Origin: Pseudomonas sp. B21-028
GTDB lineage: Bacteria; Pseudomonadota; Gammaproteobacteria; Pseudomonadales; Pseudomonadaceae
DNA: 64,000 bases
Direction: 5' to 3'
Assembly: GCF_024749045.1 (NCBI RefSeq)
Contig: NZ_CP087184.1
Location: 3,968,001 to 4,032,000 of the forward strand
Shown here: in pieces, positions 48,287-57,809 of the stretch
Numbering within the stretch: position 1 is the first letter of the stretch
How the letters are laid out: every line of letters begins with the position of its first letter
Translations under genes and position numbers: made by a program
Notes under the pieces: model-generated
Seen by the model: the letters and a program-made list of their open reading frames with translations, nothing else
Databases searched by the model: none
What the model was told of the DNA's origin: nothing

Positions 48287-51200
48287 AGGCCCTCCTCACG
48301 GGTGGCGATGGCGGGGCTCGACGAGGTCGCCATGAAAGGTGAACGGGGTGCCTGGGTCGGCAGCGGCGGCACCGACAGCGGCAGCTTCGAACCCTGGCTC
48401 ATCAACGACAGGCGCAGGAACATCAACGTCTGCTGCGTCGTGCGGGCCTGGAGCTGGGCCTGGGCCGGGCTCTGGGCTGGCATCTGGCCGGTTACCGGCA
48501 GTTGCAGGGTCAGCGGGAAATCGGTGTAGTCGACATTCGGCTGGCGTTGCACCGACACCAGCGAGCGCATCAGGCGCAGCAACGACCATGGACCCTGGTA
48601 TTCCCAGCCGGCCTCCAGATCACGCACCACCAGGTCCGGCTGCAACGGATCGTTGGCCGGTCGCTGGTAACCGTTGCGGGCCCAGCGCAAGGTCAACCGC
48701 ACGGGCTGCCCGACCATCCAGCGCAGGTTCTGCTGGGCGTCGCCGGGGTAGCTGATCTGTTGGTTGCCGGCGTTCAGTGCCCAGGCGATCACCTGGTCGG
48801 CGCCACGCTCCTCGTCGCGGTCGGTGCGCCAGCGCACGTCCATTTCCACGCCGAGAATGCCGCTCTTGTCGCGCACGAACAGCGGCCCCAGCCAGGTACC
48901 GGCCTGTTTCAATTGGTTGAGAAAATCCTCGGCGGCCAGGCGCTCCGGTGTCTGGCTCAGCGCCAGCCCAGCCTGGGCCAGGGGCAGGCGTGTATCGATC
49001 AATTCCAGCAAACGCCGCACCCGCGCCGGATCGGCGTCACTGGCCCGCAGGTTTTGGGAAAACGGAAAGCGCCCGGCCAGGTATTGATTGAAATAGTTGG
49101 CCACGTCGTTCCAGGCCGTCGCCGCCTGATTCTGTTGCAGGTACAGGCAGCGTTGCAGCGCACTCTGCTGCAAGCTCACGGCACGCTGGGCCAGGTCGCC
49201 ACGACCACCGGACAGGTTGGAGGTCTGCAGGATCTGCGCGCAGGAGGCGGTGTCCATCTGGTTGAAGTCCCGGCTCACCAACTGTTCCAGTTGCGCCGCC
49301 GAACTGGCCGGGTTCTGGCTCTTGTATTTGAGCAACTCGTCGTTGATCGCCATGAACCGCGACACCCGGTCGTGCTCCAGGGCCGAGAGGTCGTCCTGCT
49401 GGACGATCAACCATTCCAGGGCCGGCATGCGTTGCTCGGCGATCTGTACCATGGCGTCGAACTGCTGGTTCAGGCTCAGTTTCAGACCTTGTGGATCGCT
49501 GGCCCCGTAGAGCTGCAAACCGAAATTCTTCGAACCGTCCCAGCGCTGGATATCGGCTCGCTGGCTGAACAGGGGCTGGGCTTCGATTTCGTCCAGGCCA
49601 CTCTTGATCTGCGCCAGGGCGCGACGGTTGAGCAGGCGCTGGAACCGCGTCGCCAGGTCGGCACGGTGCACGTCCATGAACGCCTTTTGCACCGCGACGG
49701 CCTGGTTGGTCTGGACATTGAAGCCCATGCCTGGCAACTGTTCCTCGCTTTCATCCAGGCTCAGCCACATCGCCTGGGCGGCGGCACTTTCAGCTGCCTG
49801 GATCAGGGCGTCGCGGTAGTCCGGCGGGATGCGCGGCAGTTCCTCGCTGGTATAGCTCTTGTAGCTGGCGAAATAGTTCAGGGCGACGCTGAAATCGTCG
49901 CTGCCGTCGCCTTGCCCCATGGCATCGGAGTTACCGCCAGAGGGATCCTTCTGCAGGGCCAACGCCACGAAGTCACGCTTGAACAAGGCTTTCACCGCGT
50001 CATCCAGGGCCGTGACATGCTCCTGCAACACCAGCAAGCCACTGCCCTGCTGGACCAGCAGGTTGTCCCGGGAACCGGTCTGGACGATCCACTGGTCGCG
50101 AAAGCTCTGTTGCAGCTTCGCCGCCTGGCTTTCCAGGTCCTGGGCAAGCTCCGGCCCGAGCAAGGTGCTGTGGCTGACTTTGTCCATCATCTGGGTGTAA
50201 CCGGGCACCAGGTCCTGGCCCTTGCCCCGCCCCCAGGCTGCGTTGGTCAGGTTGACCAGGGTCTGCAAGTCGTCGACCAGTGCCATCAGGTCTTCCAGCT
50301 CGCTCAGCGAGTTACCGCTTCCCGCCTCCAACCGTTGCAGGTGCAGCTTGAGATAACCGGCCTGACGCACGAAGTTGTCGGCCAGGAAGTAATGATCGAG
50401 CCAACGCTGCATCAGGCCGGTGAAATTATCGCCGATCAACGTACGCGCCGCGTTCAGGTCCAGCCCCTGCAAGTCCTGTCCGTACGCCCCCATGCCATGC
50501 GGGTCGAACAGCACCCGGTTGTAGAACCGCGCCCGGCTCAACGTGCCGGTATTGAGGCTCAGCGAGAGGGCGTTGTTGCTCAATTGCACCAGTTCATCCA
50601 GCGGTGCCTTGGGGTTGCTCACCGCCTGGCTGAACATCTGGTTCTGTTGTTCGAGGCGCACCGCACGCTCCACCAGGTCCTTGGCCTTCACGTAGCTCTG
50701 CCATTGCGCCGGGTCTTCGCTTTCCACGTTGCCCCGCCGCTCGGTGTTGCGGATGGTCTTGAGCTGTTCCAGGTCCGACGCCAGCAGGTCGCGCAGGGGC
50801 AAAACCCAGTGGTGCCGGGCGGTCAGGCGCAAGCCTTGCTCCAGCTGAGTATCCACGGAGGAGAACCACGAGGTGGGAAACACCACCGCGACGTAGCGCC
50901 AGCTCGGAGCTTTCTCCAGCATGTTCCAATAGGTCTGCACGTTGTAACGGGTAGGCTCCAACTGCGGTTGGTCAGGGTCGACCACCAGGTAATTCTTATG
51001 GGTGCGCAGGATCAACTGCGACAACGCCTCGGCCTCTTCCACCGAATCGTGCCAGATCCAGAGCATGCCCCCCAACCAGACCAGCCCGACCACCAGCGCA
51101 ACCACGCCGGCCAGCCGATGCCAGCGCTGGCGCAAACGCAACAGGCGCGGCACGGGCTGGGCCAAGCCGCGTTCGGCGACGAAACGCCGCGCCCACAATT

Positions 51201-52152
51201 GCCGGGCGAACACCGTCTGACGCAAGCCCTTGTCGCTGGCGGCATAACCGTCCCCGGTCACAGTCGGCGCCTGGGTCGCGGTGAAGTACACGCCGCGAAA
51301 GCGTGGCGCCTCGCCCTGGGCATTGCCCTGGAACACCGGTTCCAGAAGGATCTGCATGGCCCGCCGCAACCCCTCGAAGCGCTCCGGCAAGCCGTACAGA
51401 TCGCCGCTCAACTGCCCCGAAAGCGCGCCAATTTCGATGATCGACTGCGACAGCGCGGCGTTGACCTGATCCAGCGCCTGGTCGCTCCAGTGCGACTGCC
51501 ACGCCGCGTCGGGCGAGTACGGTGACGACCAGCCCAGTGTCGATTCCCGGGCCTCGGCGGGCAGCGCGCTGACCAGCTCCTGGAACCCGGGCAACTCTTC
51601 CATCCCGGTAATCACCACGTACACCGGCAGACTGAGGCCGAACCGTTGCAGCAGGTCGATGAAGCAGCGGCGCACCTTGAGGCTCAGCTCGGTGGTGTGC
51701 TCGATATCGTCGAGCCTGCCGAACGGCACGGTCCAGATCACCGCGTCCATCGGTCGTCGGCTGCGCAGCCGCAGGATCAGCCCCAACAGCCGCCACCAGT
51801 TGCCCCGTTGCCGGTTCAAGCCTTCATCGGGCAGGAACAATGCCTGGGGCACCACCAGTACCGCGCCCTCGGCATCCGACCACCAGCGCCCGAACCACGC
51901 GGCCTTGTCCGTCGGCTGCAAATGCCACTGGGTACACAACTGGGCCCCGTCGGTTTCGTTGCCGAGCATCAACAGCCAGGGGATCTGGTAGCGATCCCGG
52001 GTGCCCTGCTCCTGCTCCATGTGCCGGACTGCCCCGTAGAAACTGCGAATCGCCGCGCCGCCCTGGGTCCGCAGCCACCAGATCAGCGCCGCGATCACCA
52101 GCACCACGACGATGACCAGCAGCACCACGGCGACGATGCTCAAGGGGTTCAT
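48283..52152 (-). CDS. tssM: type VI secretion inner-membrane protein TssM (IcmF)
   Basis: 1289 residues. Two membrane segments are visible: 5–27 (IVAVVLLVIVVVLVIAALIWW) and 347–367 (LAGVVALVVGLVWLGGMLWIW), with a cytoplasmic domain between them and a large periplasmic part after. It joins TssL and TssJ to form the trans-envelope complex. At the place where many IcmF proteins have a Walker A motif, residues 64–73 read GNETDGAQLC, without GKT, so nucleotide binding is probably lost. The periplasmic IcmF-related domain and the C-terminal DUF1215-like region are recognisable by length and by LTLRWARNGYQRP. Four-base overlaps tie it to tssL and tssA. Confidence 0.93.
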   Translation of the reverse strand: MNPLSIVAVVLLVIVVVLVIAALIWWLRTQGGAAIRSFYGAVRHMEQEQGTRDRYQIPWLLMLGNETDGAQLCTQWHLQPTDKAAWFGRWWSDAEGAVLVVPQALFLPDEGLNRQRGNWWRLLGLILRLRSRRPMDAVIWTVPFGRLDDIEHTTELSLKVRRCFIDLLQRFGLSLPVYVVITGMEELPGFQELVSALPAEARESTLGWSSPYSPDAAWQSHWSDQALDQVNAALSQSIIEIGALSGQLSGDLYGLPERFEGLRRAMQILLEPVFQGNAQGEAPRFRGVYFTATQAPTVTGDGYAASDKGLRQTVFARQLWARRFVAERGLAQPVPRLLRLRQRWHRLAGVVALVVGLVWLGGMLWIWHDSVEEAEALSQLILRTHKNYLVVDPDQPQLEPTRYNVQTYWNMLEKAPSWRYVAVVFPTSWFSSVDTQLEQGLRLTARHHWVLPLRDLLASDLEQLKTIRNTERRGNVESEDPAQWQSYVKAKDLVERAVRLEQQNQMFSQAVSNPKAPLDELVQLSNNALSLSLNTGTLSRARFYNRVLFDPHGMGAYGQDLQGLDLNAARTLIGDNFTGLMQRWLDHYFLADNFVRQAGYLKLHLQRLEAGSGNSLSELEDLMALVDDLQTLVNLTNAAWGRGKGQDLVPGYTQMMDKVSHSTLLGPELAQDLESQAAKLQQSFRDQWIVQTGSRDNLLVQQGSGLLVLQEHVTALDDAVKALFKRDFVALALQKDPSGGNSDAMGQGDGSDDFSVALNYFASYKSYTSEELPRIPPDYRDALIQAAESAAAQAMWLSLDESEEQLPGMGFNVQTNQAVAVQKAFMDVHRADLATRFQRLLNRRALAQIKSGLDEIEAQPLFSQRADIQRWDGSKNFGLQLYGASDPQGLKLSLNQQFDAMVQIAEQRMPALEWLIVQQDDLSALEHDRVSRFMAINDELLKYKSQNPASSAAQLEQLVSRDFNQMDTASCAQILQTSNLSGGRGDLAQRAVSLQQSALQRCLYLQQNQAATAWNDVANYFNQYLAGRFPFSQNLRASDADPARVRRLLELIDTRLPLAQAGLALSQTPERLAAEDFLNQLKQAGTWLGPLFVRDKSGILGVEMDVRWRTDRDEERGADQVIAWALNAGNQQISYPGDAQQNLRWMVGQPVRLTLRWARNGYQRPANDPLQPDLVVRDLEAGWEYQGPWSLLRLMRSLVSVQRQPNVDYTDFPLTLQLPVTGQMPAQSPAQAQLQARTTQQTLMFLRLSLMSQGSKLPLSVPPLPTQAPRSPFMATSSSPAIATREEGL

Positions 52153-52910
52153 GAGTCCTGCTCCTGAACCACCGATTCGTTCAATTGCAAGACCGGTTCG
52201 AGCTCCGAGCGGATGTCACGCCAGAACACCTGTCCCAGTCCGGTCAGCAACAACACCATCGCCAGGATCGCCAGCCCCAGGCGCAATCCGTCCGGCAGCG
52301 ATGTCTGTGCCGGCATGCGTATCGGCGGTGCCGCCGCGGACATCGCCAGGCGCTGGGTGACGTCGGCATAGTCCGGCTCATGCTGCCAGGCGAAGGTGAA
52401 CAGCGCCGCGCGCCATTTTTCATGCTGGACCTGGCCGGGCTCGCCGCGCAGCCGTCCCTGAAACCCGAGGACCAGGCATTGCAGGTAGACGTTCGCCAGG
52501 TCCCGGGTGCCGGGCATCTGTTCATCCAGCAGTTTCTTGATGGCCGCGGGCAGCCGTTCGCCGGCCTGGCGGCTGGAATACATGCGTGATTCAAGGGGAT
52601 GTTGCTGCCAGGCCAGTTGCCCCGGCCAAGGGGTGAATAGCAAGGTCTCGTCCACCAGGGCGACGAAGGCATAGACCAGCGCCTTGACCTGCTCGGTCGC
52701 CGAGTCGCCGACAGTGGCAAAGGCCACCCGCCACAAGCGCTGGGCGCTACGTCCGGAAAACTCCACCACCCGGCTGACCAGGGCCGCGGAGTCGTTGTCC
52801 TTGGGCAAGTCCTGCCATTCCTGGAACCATTTCAGCCAGGCCTGCCGAAACGCGCTGCTCAGCGGCGCCTCATGCAGACCCCGGACCGCCCCGCCACTTC
52901 CGTCAGGCAT
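52149..52910 (-). CDS. tssL: type VI secretion inner-membrane protein TssL (DotU)
   Basis: 253 residues from the ATG at 52910. The cytoplasmic DotU domain shows VKALVYAFVALVDETLLFTPWPGQLAWQQHPLESRMYSSRQAGERL and NVYLQCLVLGFQGRLRG, characteristic of the family. A single membrane helix follows near the C-terminus (LGLAILAMVLLLTGLGQVFW). There is no OmpA/peptidoglycan-binding extension, so cell-wall anchoring would need another protein. It starts 18 bases after tssK and overlaps tssM by four. Confidence 0.93.
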   Translation of the reverse strand: MPDGSGGAVRGLHEAPLSSAFRQAWLKWFQEWQDLPKDNDSAALVSRVVEFSGRSAQRLWRVAFATVGDSATEQVKALVYAFVALVDETLLFTPWPGQLAWQQHPLESRMYSSRQAGERLPAAIKKLLDEQMPGTRDLANVYLQCLVLGFQGRLRGEPGQVQHEKWRAALFTFAWQHEPDYADVTQRLAMSAAAPPIRMPAQTSLPDGLRLGLAILAMVLLLTGLGQVFWRDIRSELEPVLQLNESVVQEQDS

Positions 52911-52928
52911 ACGACTCCCCTCTTGCAA

Positions 52929-54260
52929 TCAGGCACTTTCACCGACTTGCGGGACAAACAACACCACTTGCCACGGGCTGCTGGCCTGGGTCGAGGCCGG
53001 CGCCACGATGTGCAAGGGCAGTTGCCCGTCGAACCACTGGCCGCTGGCGGCCACCACGAACAACCGGGTGTCGTCGCCCACGCTGTAGGCCACCTGCTCG
53101 TTGCGGCTCATGGCCTGATGGGGCAGCCCGCTCATGCGCTGCCGGCTCAACAGCGGGACGTGCGGCGCGGAGGCGATGATCGCACCGCGCAACCAATCGG
53201 CCGCCGCCTGCTCGCTGGCGCCGTTGGGCATGCGCAGGCCGATCACCAGGCGCTGGCTCGGCTGGTCATCGGGCAGCTGGATGGAGAAAACCTGCTCATC
53301 GCGCTCGAAAGCCAGGCTGCGATAACCGGCGCGGACCAGCTCCAGGGTGGTGTCGAGCCAGTCGAGCAGCGGTTCGTAACCGCGTTGCAACTCGAGGAAA
53401 TCCAGCGGTGCAAATGCCGGTACACCGGCCAGCGGATCGAGGGCCGACCAGGCACCTGCCAGCCCCAGCAACAAACCGTACAACGCCTGGGGGGTGGCCA
53501 CCCGCGTGTTCAGGCTGCCTTCGACTTCCGGCAGGCGCGCCCACAAGGCGGTCATCTGCCGGCGGATCTCCAGCGCATCGTCCTGGTTGCCGGCCGCCTG
53601 GGCCTGGCGCAACCGACCGGCGAGGAACAGGCACTTTTCCCGGGCCCGGGCACACAGCCCGGCCACCCGCCGACCGAGCACCGATTCGGGTAACAACACC
53701 GGCGTGGGCGGCGTATAGGGCATCCGCAGAAAGCCGCCGCCTTCCTTGCGAATGCGCAGCAGCGGCAGGCAGATCGAATCGGCCTTGCTCAGTTGCGTGC
53801 ACAGCCGCGGGTTCGGACGCCAGACGGTGATCGATTCGGGAAACTCGCCACTGGTGAGGTCCGGCAGCGCATCGCCGACCACCGATTGCAGGCGCCCCTT
53901 GAGCGGCAGCAATTGCCCGGCGCGCCAGAGCGGGCTGATCGCCAGGTAGACGGTGACGGTAGCATCGTCGGTCTTGTTGACCGCCTCGGTGATGTCCAGC
54001 TCCAGGGTCGGCCCGACACCGGCCTGGAGATTGACCGGCAAGCCGTCCGGCAAGGTGCCCTGCAGCTGCAGCAACCGCACCTGCCCGGCGCTGAGGGCCG
54101 AAGGGTCGACCTCCAGTTGGCCGACACCCCAGAACCAGGGATTGCAGGCGGCCGCGACATGGGCGGCCAGGGCCTCGGCGCGCAGCCCCTGCAGTTGAAA
54201 ATGCTGGGGCAACAACTGCATGCCCTCATGCCAGCACACCGCGTCAGGTAACAGACTCAT
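52929..54260 (-). CDS. tssK: type VI secretion baseplate protein TssK
   Basis: 443 residues from the ATG at 54260. The N-terminus VCWHEGMQLLPQHFQLQGLRAEALAAHVA is the family signature (W-x-EGM-x-LxPQHFQ). TssK joins the baseplate wedges to the membrane complex. Further conserved pieces are WRAGQLLPLKGRLQSV and the C-terminal ATAS…QVVLFVPQ region. It follows tssJ by 51 bases on the same strand. Length is normal for the family. Confidence 0.94.
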   Translation of the reverse strand: MSLLPDAVCWHEGMQLLPQHFQLQGLRAEALAAHVAAACNPWFWGVGQLEVDPSALSAGQVRLLQLQGTLPDGLPVNLQAGVGPTLELDITEAVNKTDDATVTVYLAISPLWRAGQLLPLKGRLQSVVGDALPDLTSGEFPESITVWRPNPRLCTQLSKADSICLPLLRIRKEGGGFLRMPYTPPTPVLLPESVLGRRVAGLCARAREKCLFLAGRLRQAQAAGNQDDALEIRRQMTALWARLPEVEGSLNTRVATPQALYGLLLGLAGAWSALDPLAGVPAFAPLDFLELQRGYEPLLDWLDTTLELVRAGYRSLAFERDEQVFSIQLPDDQPSQRLVIGLRMPNGASEQAAADWLRGAIIASAPHVPLLSRQRMSGLPHQAMSRNEQVAYSVGDDTRLFVVAASGQWFDGQLPLHIVAPASTQASSPWQVVLFVPQVGESA

Positions 54261-54311
54261 ACGACTCCCTTCGACATCCCAGTGTCGCCGCACAAGGCGG
54301 CCCGCGGTCAT

Positions 54312-54776
54312 TCAAGGCTGACTGGCATTGAGCTGGCCATCGTCGACGAGGCTCATCTCGCGACTGTCGAACTTCAGCCAGGCCTTGCGCTGATCGTCCA
54401 GCCGGAGCCGGTGGGCTCCGGGAGTGTTATAGCTGGCGAAGACCAAAAGTCCAGCGGCCCGCCGGCCCTCCAACGGGAAGGGTTGGCGGTCGATGAACTG
54501 CCCCGGGACCAGCTCCAGCCCCCATACCGACATGAGTTGACGATAGTCGCGCTGGAATTGTTCGCGCTCGGCGAACCACTGGCGGGCGGTGATCGCTGAC
54601 AGTTGCTTGAGCAGGTCAGGATCGTTTACCGCGATGAAATCCACGGCGATGGGCGTGTCGTCGTTGGCGCCGGGCGCGACGTCGAGGGTCAGGCTGTTCA
54701 GGTCGACGCTGGGCGCAAAGAACGAACAACCGCTGAGCGCCAGGCTGAAAAAAAATCCATAAAAAAACCCACGCAA
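54312..54776 (-). CDS. tssJ: type VI secretion outer-membrane lipoprotein TssJ
   Basis: 154 residues with a lipoprotein signal MRGFFYGFFFSLALSGC, lipidated cysteine at residue 17. The transthyretin-like TssJ fold shows as VDLNSLTLDVAPGANDDTPIAVDFIAVND, and the loop that meets TssM as LEGRRAAGLLVFASYNTPG. It anchors the membrane complex in the outer membrane. First gene of the leftward operon; its ATG lies 171 bp from the divergent tssB. Confidence 0.92.
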   Translation of the reverse strand: MRGFFYGFFFSLALSGCSFFAPSVDLNSLTLDVAPGANDDTPIAVDFIAVNDPDLLKQLSAITARQWFAEREQFQRDYRQLMSVWGLELVPGQFIDRQPFPLEGRRAAGLLVFASYNTPGAHRLRLDDQRKAWLKFDSREMSLVDDGQLNASQP

Positions 54777-54947
54777 AATGAATCTTCCTTTTCGTTACGG
54801 TCAAAAATTGTTTTTGCTTGCATTTTTATAGACCTGTTCTAGCTTCTTGGGTAGTTCGACCTGCACGGTTGAATGCACCAGGTTCGTCAAGGGAATGACA
54901 GATGTTCTGCCCTTCATTTGCAACCTGCGGATCAGCAAGGGAATGCG
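54777..54947. promoter_or_regulatory. divergent promoter region of the two T6SS operons
   Basis: The only non-coding gap between tssJ (leftward) and tssB (rightward) in the cluster is 171 bp. The tssJ side is A+T rich (around 54790–54840). Promoters for both operons are expected here. I found no convincing −24/−12 sigma-54 pair. Confidence 0.6.
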
Positions 54948-55559
54948 ATGAGCGGGCCCCCCGACGCATTGCTCCCACATGCTTCGGAGTCGGCCGCCAT
55001 GGCAGAAAGTACCCAGCACAAGCTCGACAGAGTCCGCCCCCCCCGCGTCCAGATCACCTACGACGTGGAAATCGGCAACGCCATCGAAAAGAAAGAATTG
55101 CCACTGGTCGTCGGCATTCTGGCCGATCTCTCGGGCAAGCCACTGGACCCGCTGCCCAAGCTCAACGAGCGGCGCTTCACGGAAATCGATCGCGACAATT
55201 TCAACGAGGTGCTCGCCTCTATCTCCCCCCGCGCCACGCTCCAGGTGAACAACACCCTCAGCGGCGACGACAGCAAGCTCAACATCGAACTCAACTTCCG
55301 CCACATCGATGACTTCGACCCGGTCAAGGTCGTGGAGCAGGTCACGCCGTTGCGCCGTCTGTTCGAAGCCCGCCAGCGTCTGCGCGACCTGTTGACCAAG
55401 CTCGACGGCAACGATGACCTGGACAAACTGCTGCGCGACGTGATCGCCAACACCGAAGGCCTGCAAGAGATCAAGTCGGCCCGGCCCCAGGACACACCGC
55501 AGGAGCTGCCGACCGTGGCCGCCAACGATGATCCGGCCCCGGCCGAACCACAGGCCTGA
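54948..55559 (+). CDS. tssB: type VI secretion contractile sheath small subunit TssB (VipA)
   Basis: 203 residues from the ATG at 54948, which has AAGGGA upstream. The family core begins at a later ATG (54999, MAESTQHKLDRVRPPRVQITYDVE), which is an alternative start. VipA features: RVQITYDVEIGNAIEKKELPLVVGILADLSG, RRFTEIDRDNFNEVLASI and HIDDFDPVKVVEQVTPLRRLFEARQRLRDLL. With TssC it builds the contractile sheath that drives the Hcp tube out of the cell and is later disassembled by ClpV. tssC follows after 30 bases. Confidence 0.93.
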   Translation: MSGPPDALLPHASESAAMAESTQHKLDRVRPPRVQITYDVEIGNAIEKKELPLVVGILADLSGKPLDPLPKLNERRFTEIDRDNFNEVLASISPRATLQVNNTLSGDDSKLNIELNFRHIDDFDPVKVVEQVTPLRRLFEARQRLRDLLTKLDGNDDLDKLLRDVIANTEGLQEIKSARPQDTPQELPTVAANDDPAPAEPQA

Positions 55560-55589
55560 TCGTGCTCATCACTCAAGGGAGATAAAGCC

Positions 55590-57071
55590 ATGCCTGCTTC
55601 ATCCAGCACTCAAACCAGCGAGAGCACGACCCAGACCCTGTCCCTGCTGGACAAGATCATCGCCGAAGGCCGTATGGCCCATGACGACAGCCAGCAGGAT
55701 TACGCCCGCGACATGCTGGCCGAATTTGCCACCCAGGTCCTTGACGAAGGCATGGCCATCGACAAGGACACCGTGGCAATGATCAACGACCGCATCAGCC
55801 AGATCGACCAGCTGATCAGCGCCCAGCTCAACGAAGTGCTGCACCACCCCGACCTGCAGAAACTCGAAGCGTCCTGGCGCGGCCTGCACCTGCTGGTGCA
55901 GAACACCGAAACCAGCACGCGGCTCAAATTGCGCCTGCTCAACGTCACCCAGAAAGAGCTGCAGAACGACCTGGAGAAAGCCGTCGAATTCGACCAGAGC
56001 GCGCTGTTCAAGAAAATCTACGAGGAAGAATACGGCACCTTCGGCGGGCACCCGTTCAGCCTGCTGGTGGGCGACTACACCTTCGGCCGGCACCCGCAGG
56101 ACATTGGCCTGCTGGAGAAACTTTCGAACGTCGCCGCCGCGGCCCATGCCCCATTCATTGCCGCCGCCAGCCCGCGCCTGTTCGACATGACCAGCTTCAC
56201 CGAACTGGCGGTGCCCCGGGACCTGTCGAAGATTTTCGAGAGCCAGGAGCTGATCAAGTGGCGCTCGTTCCGTGAAAGCGAAGACTCGCGCTACGTGTCC
56301 CTGGTGCTGCCGCACTTCCTCCTGCGCCTGCCCTACGGCCCGGATACCCGGCCAGTGGAAGGCATCAACTACGTCGAGGACGTCAACGGCACCGACCACA
56401 GCAAGTACCTGTGGGGCAACGCGGCCTGGGCGCTGTCGCAGCGCATCACCGAAGCCTTCGCCAAATATGGCTGGTGCGCGGCGATCCGGGGTGCCGAGGG
56501 TGGCGGCGCGGTGGAAGGCCTGCCGGCCCATACCTTCCGCACCAGTTCCGGCGACCTGTCGCTCAAGTGCCCGACCGAAGTGGCGATCACCGACCGCCGC
56601 GAGAAAGAACTCAACGACCTGGGCTTCATCGCCCTGTGCCACAAGAAGAACAGCGACATCGCAGTGTTCTTCGGCGGCCAGACCACCAACCGGGCCAGGG
56701 TCTACAACACCAACGAGGCCAACGCCAACGCACGGATCTCGGCGATGTTGCCCTACGTGCTCGCGGCCTCGCGTTTCGCTCACTACCTGAAGGTGATCAT
56801 GCGCGACAAGGTCGGCAGCTTCATGACCCGCGACAACGTGCAGACCTACCTCAACAACTGGATCGCCGACTACGTGCTGATCAATGACAACGCGCCCCAG
56901 GAGATCAAGGCGCAGTACCCGTTGCGCGAGGCCCGGGTGGACGTGACGGAAGTGGCCGGCAAACCCGGGGCCTACAACGCCACGGTGTTCCTGCGACCAC
57001 ATTTCCAACTAGAGGAGCTGACCGCCTCGATCCGCCTGGTGGCGACCCTGCCGCCACCGGTTGCGGCCTGA
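55590..57071 (+). CDS. tssC: type VI secretion contractile sheath large subunit TssC (VipB)
   Basis: 493 residues, normal for the family. Conserved blocks: SWRGLHLLVQNTETSTRLKLRLLNVTQKEL, EEYGTFGGHPFSLLVGDYTFGRHPQD, YVSLVLPHFLLRLPYG, GNAAWALSQRITEAFAKYGWCAAIRGAEGGGAVEGLP, and the C-terminal YLNNWIADYV…YPLREARVDVTEVAGKPGAYNATVFLRPHFQLEEL. It forms the sheath with TssB. A 227 bp gap with a repeat pair separates it from hcp, the only large gap inside this operon. Confidence 0.96.
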   Translation: MPASSSTQTSESTTQTLSLLDKIIAEGRMAHDDSQQDYARDMLAEFATQVLDEGMAIDKDTVAMINDRISQIDQLISAQLNEVLHHPDLQKLEASWRGLHLLVQNTETSTRLKLRLLNVTQKELQNDLEKAVEFDQSALFKKIYEEEYGTFGGHPFSLLVGDYTFGRHPQDIGLLEKLSNVAAAAHAPFIAAASPRLFDMTSFTELAVPRDLSKIFESQELIKWRSFRESEDSRYVSLVLPHFLLRLPYGPDTRPVEGINYVEDVNGTDHSKYLWGNAAWALSQRITEAFAKYGWCAAIRGAEGGGAVEGLPAHTFRTSSGDLSLKCPTEVAITDRREKELNDLGFIALCHKKNSDIAVFFGGQTTNRARVYNTNEANANARISAMLPYVLAASRFAHYLKVIMRDKVGSFMTRDNVQTYLNNWIADYVLINDNAPQEIKAQYPLREARVDVTEVAGKPGAYNATVFLRPHFQLEELTASIRLVATLPPPVAA

Positions 57072-57099
57072 CCGCTGAAACCTTTGGCGAGGATGCTTG

Positions 57100-57234
57100 T
57101 TGTGGCGAGGGGATTCATCCCCGCTGGGGCGCGAAGCGGCCCTAAATAACAGCAACTCGGTGCATCCGGCAGGTTGAGCCGGCTGCTCATGGGGCCGCTT
57201 CGCGCCCCAGCGGGGATAAATCCCCTCGCCACAG
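57100..57234. repeat. inverted pair of GAGGGGATTTATCCCC repeats between tssC and hcp
   Basis: A forward unit (57100–57145) and a reverse unit (57192–57234) lie inside a T6SS operon. Such a foldback in the transcript could stabilise tssBC mRNA or reduce read-through into hcp, or the gap may hold an hcp promoter. Confidence 0.85.
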
Positions 57235-57298
57235 GAGTTTGGCGTTCGTTTCTAACGGTATTGGGTATCCCCTACGTCTTCTTCTGGAGTTCCACACC

Positions 57299-57796
57299 AT
57301 GGATGCAATCATTCTCGACCTCGGCGGCGACATCAAGGGCGACAGCCTGCTGGAAGGTTTCACGGACAAGATCGAGGTCATGTCCTACAGCCACAACGTG
57401 GCGATGCAAGTCACCAACGACGTCAGCAACTCGGAGCGCACCTCCGGTCGACCCCACATCGGTGAATTCACCCTGACCAAATTCATCGACAGCTCCACCC
57501 CTTCCCTCAACGAATATTGCTGCGCCGGCAAACCGATCCCGCAAGCCGTCATCACCATCGGCCGCAACGCCGCCGAAGGCAGCGGCCAGATCATGCCCTT
57601 CATCGTCTACACCCTAAGCAACGTCGTACTGTCCAACGTCAGTGTCAGTGGCGGTACGGGCGGCAAACCGGTGGAAACCCTGTCGCTGAATTTCACCAAG
57701 ATCAAATGGGAACTCACCGCCCAGAAAGACGATGGCACCAAGGAAGGCACGGCGGGCACGACCTGGGACCTGGCGGCCAACAAGATGACCAAGTAA
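57299..57796 (+). CDS. hcp: type VI secretion tube protein Hcp (TssD)
   Basis: 165 residues from the ATG at 57299, preceded by TGGAG. Hcp fold features: AIILDLGGDIKGDS at the start, IEVMSYSHNVAMQV, TSGRPHIGEFTLTKFIDSSTPSLNEYCCAGKPI, and NVSVSGGTGGKPVETLSLNFTKIKWEL. Hexameric rings stack into the inner tube and can carry small effectors. The sequence resembles the Hcp of HSI-III-type clusters rather than the H1 type, which starts differently. tssE follows after 13 bases. Confidence 0.95.
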   Translation: MDAIILDLGGDIKGDSLLEGFTDKIEVMSYSHNVAMQVTNDVSNSERTSGRPHIGEFTLTKFIDSSTPSLNEYCCAGKPIPQAVITIGRNAAEGSGQIMPFIVYTLSNVVLSNVSVSGGTGGKPVETLSLNFTKIKWELTAQKDDGTKEGTAGTTWDLAANKMTK

Positions 57797-57809
57797 GGGC
57801 GCCGCCGTC

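Noticed and set aside
48502..51525. 1007-codon open frame antisense to tssM
   Set aside because: Same G+C shadow effect. The product is rich in Q, H, L, G and V with no recognisable domain.
54868..54890. Sigma-54 −24/−12 promoter before tssB (CTGCACGGTTGAATGCA)
   Set aside because: The first G of the −24 GG is T, and the spacing to the TGC element is one base too long.
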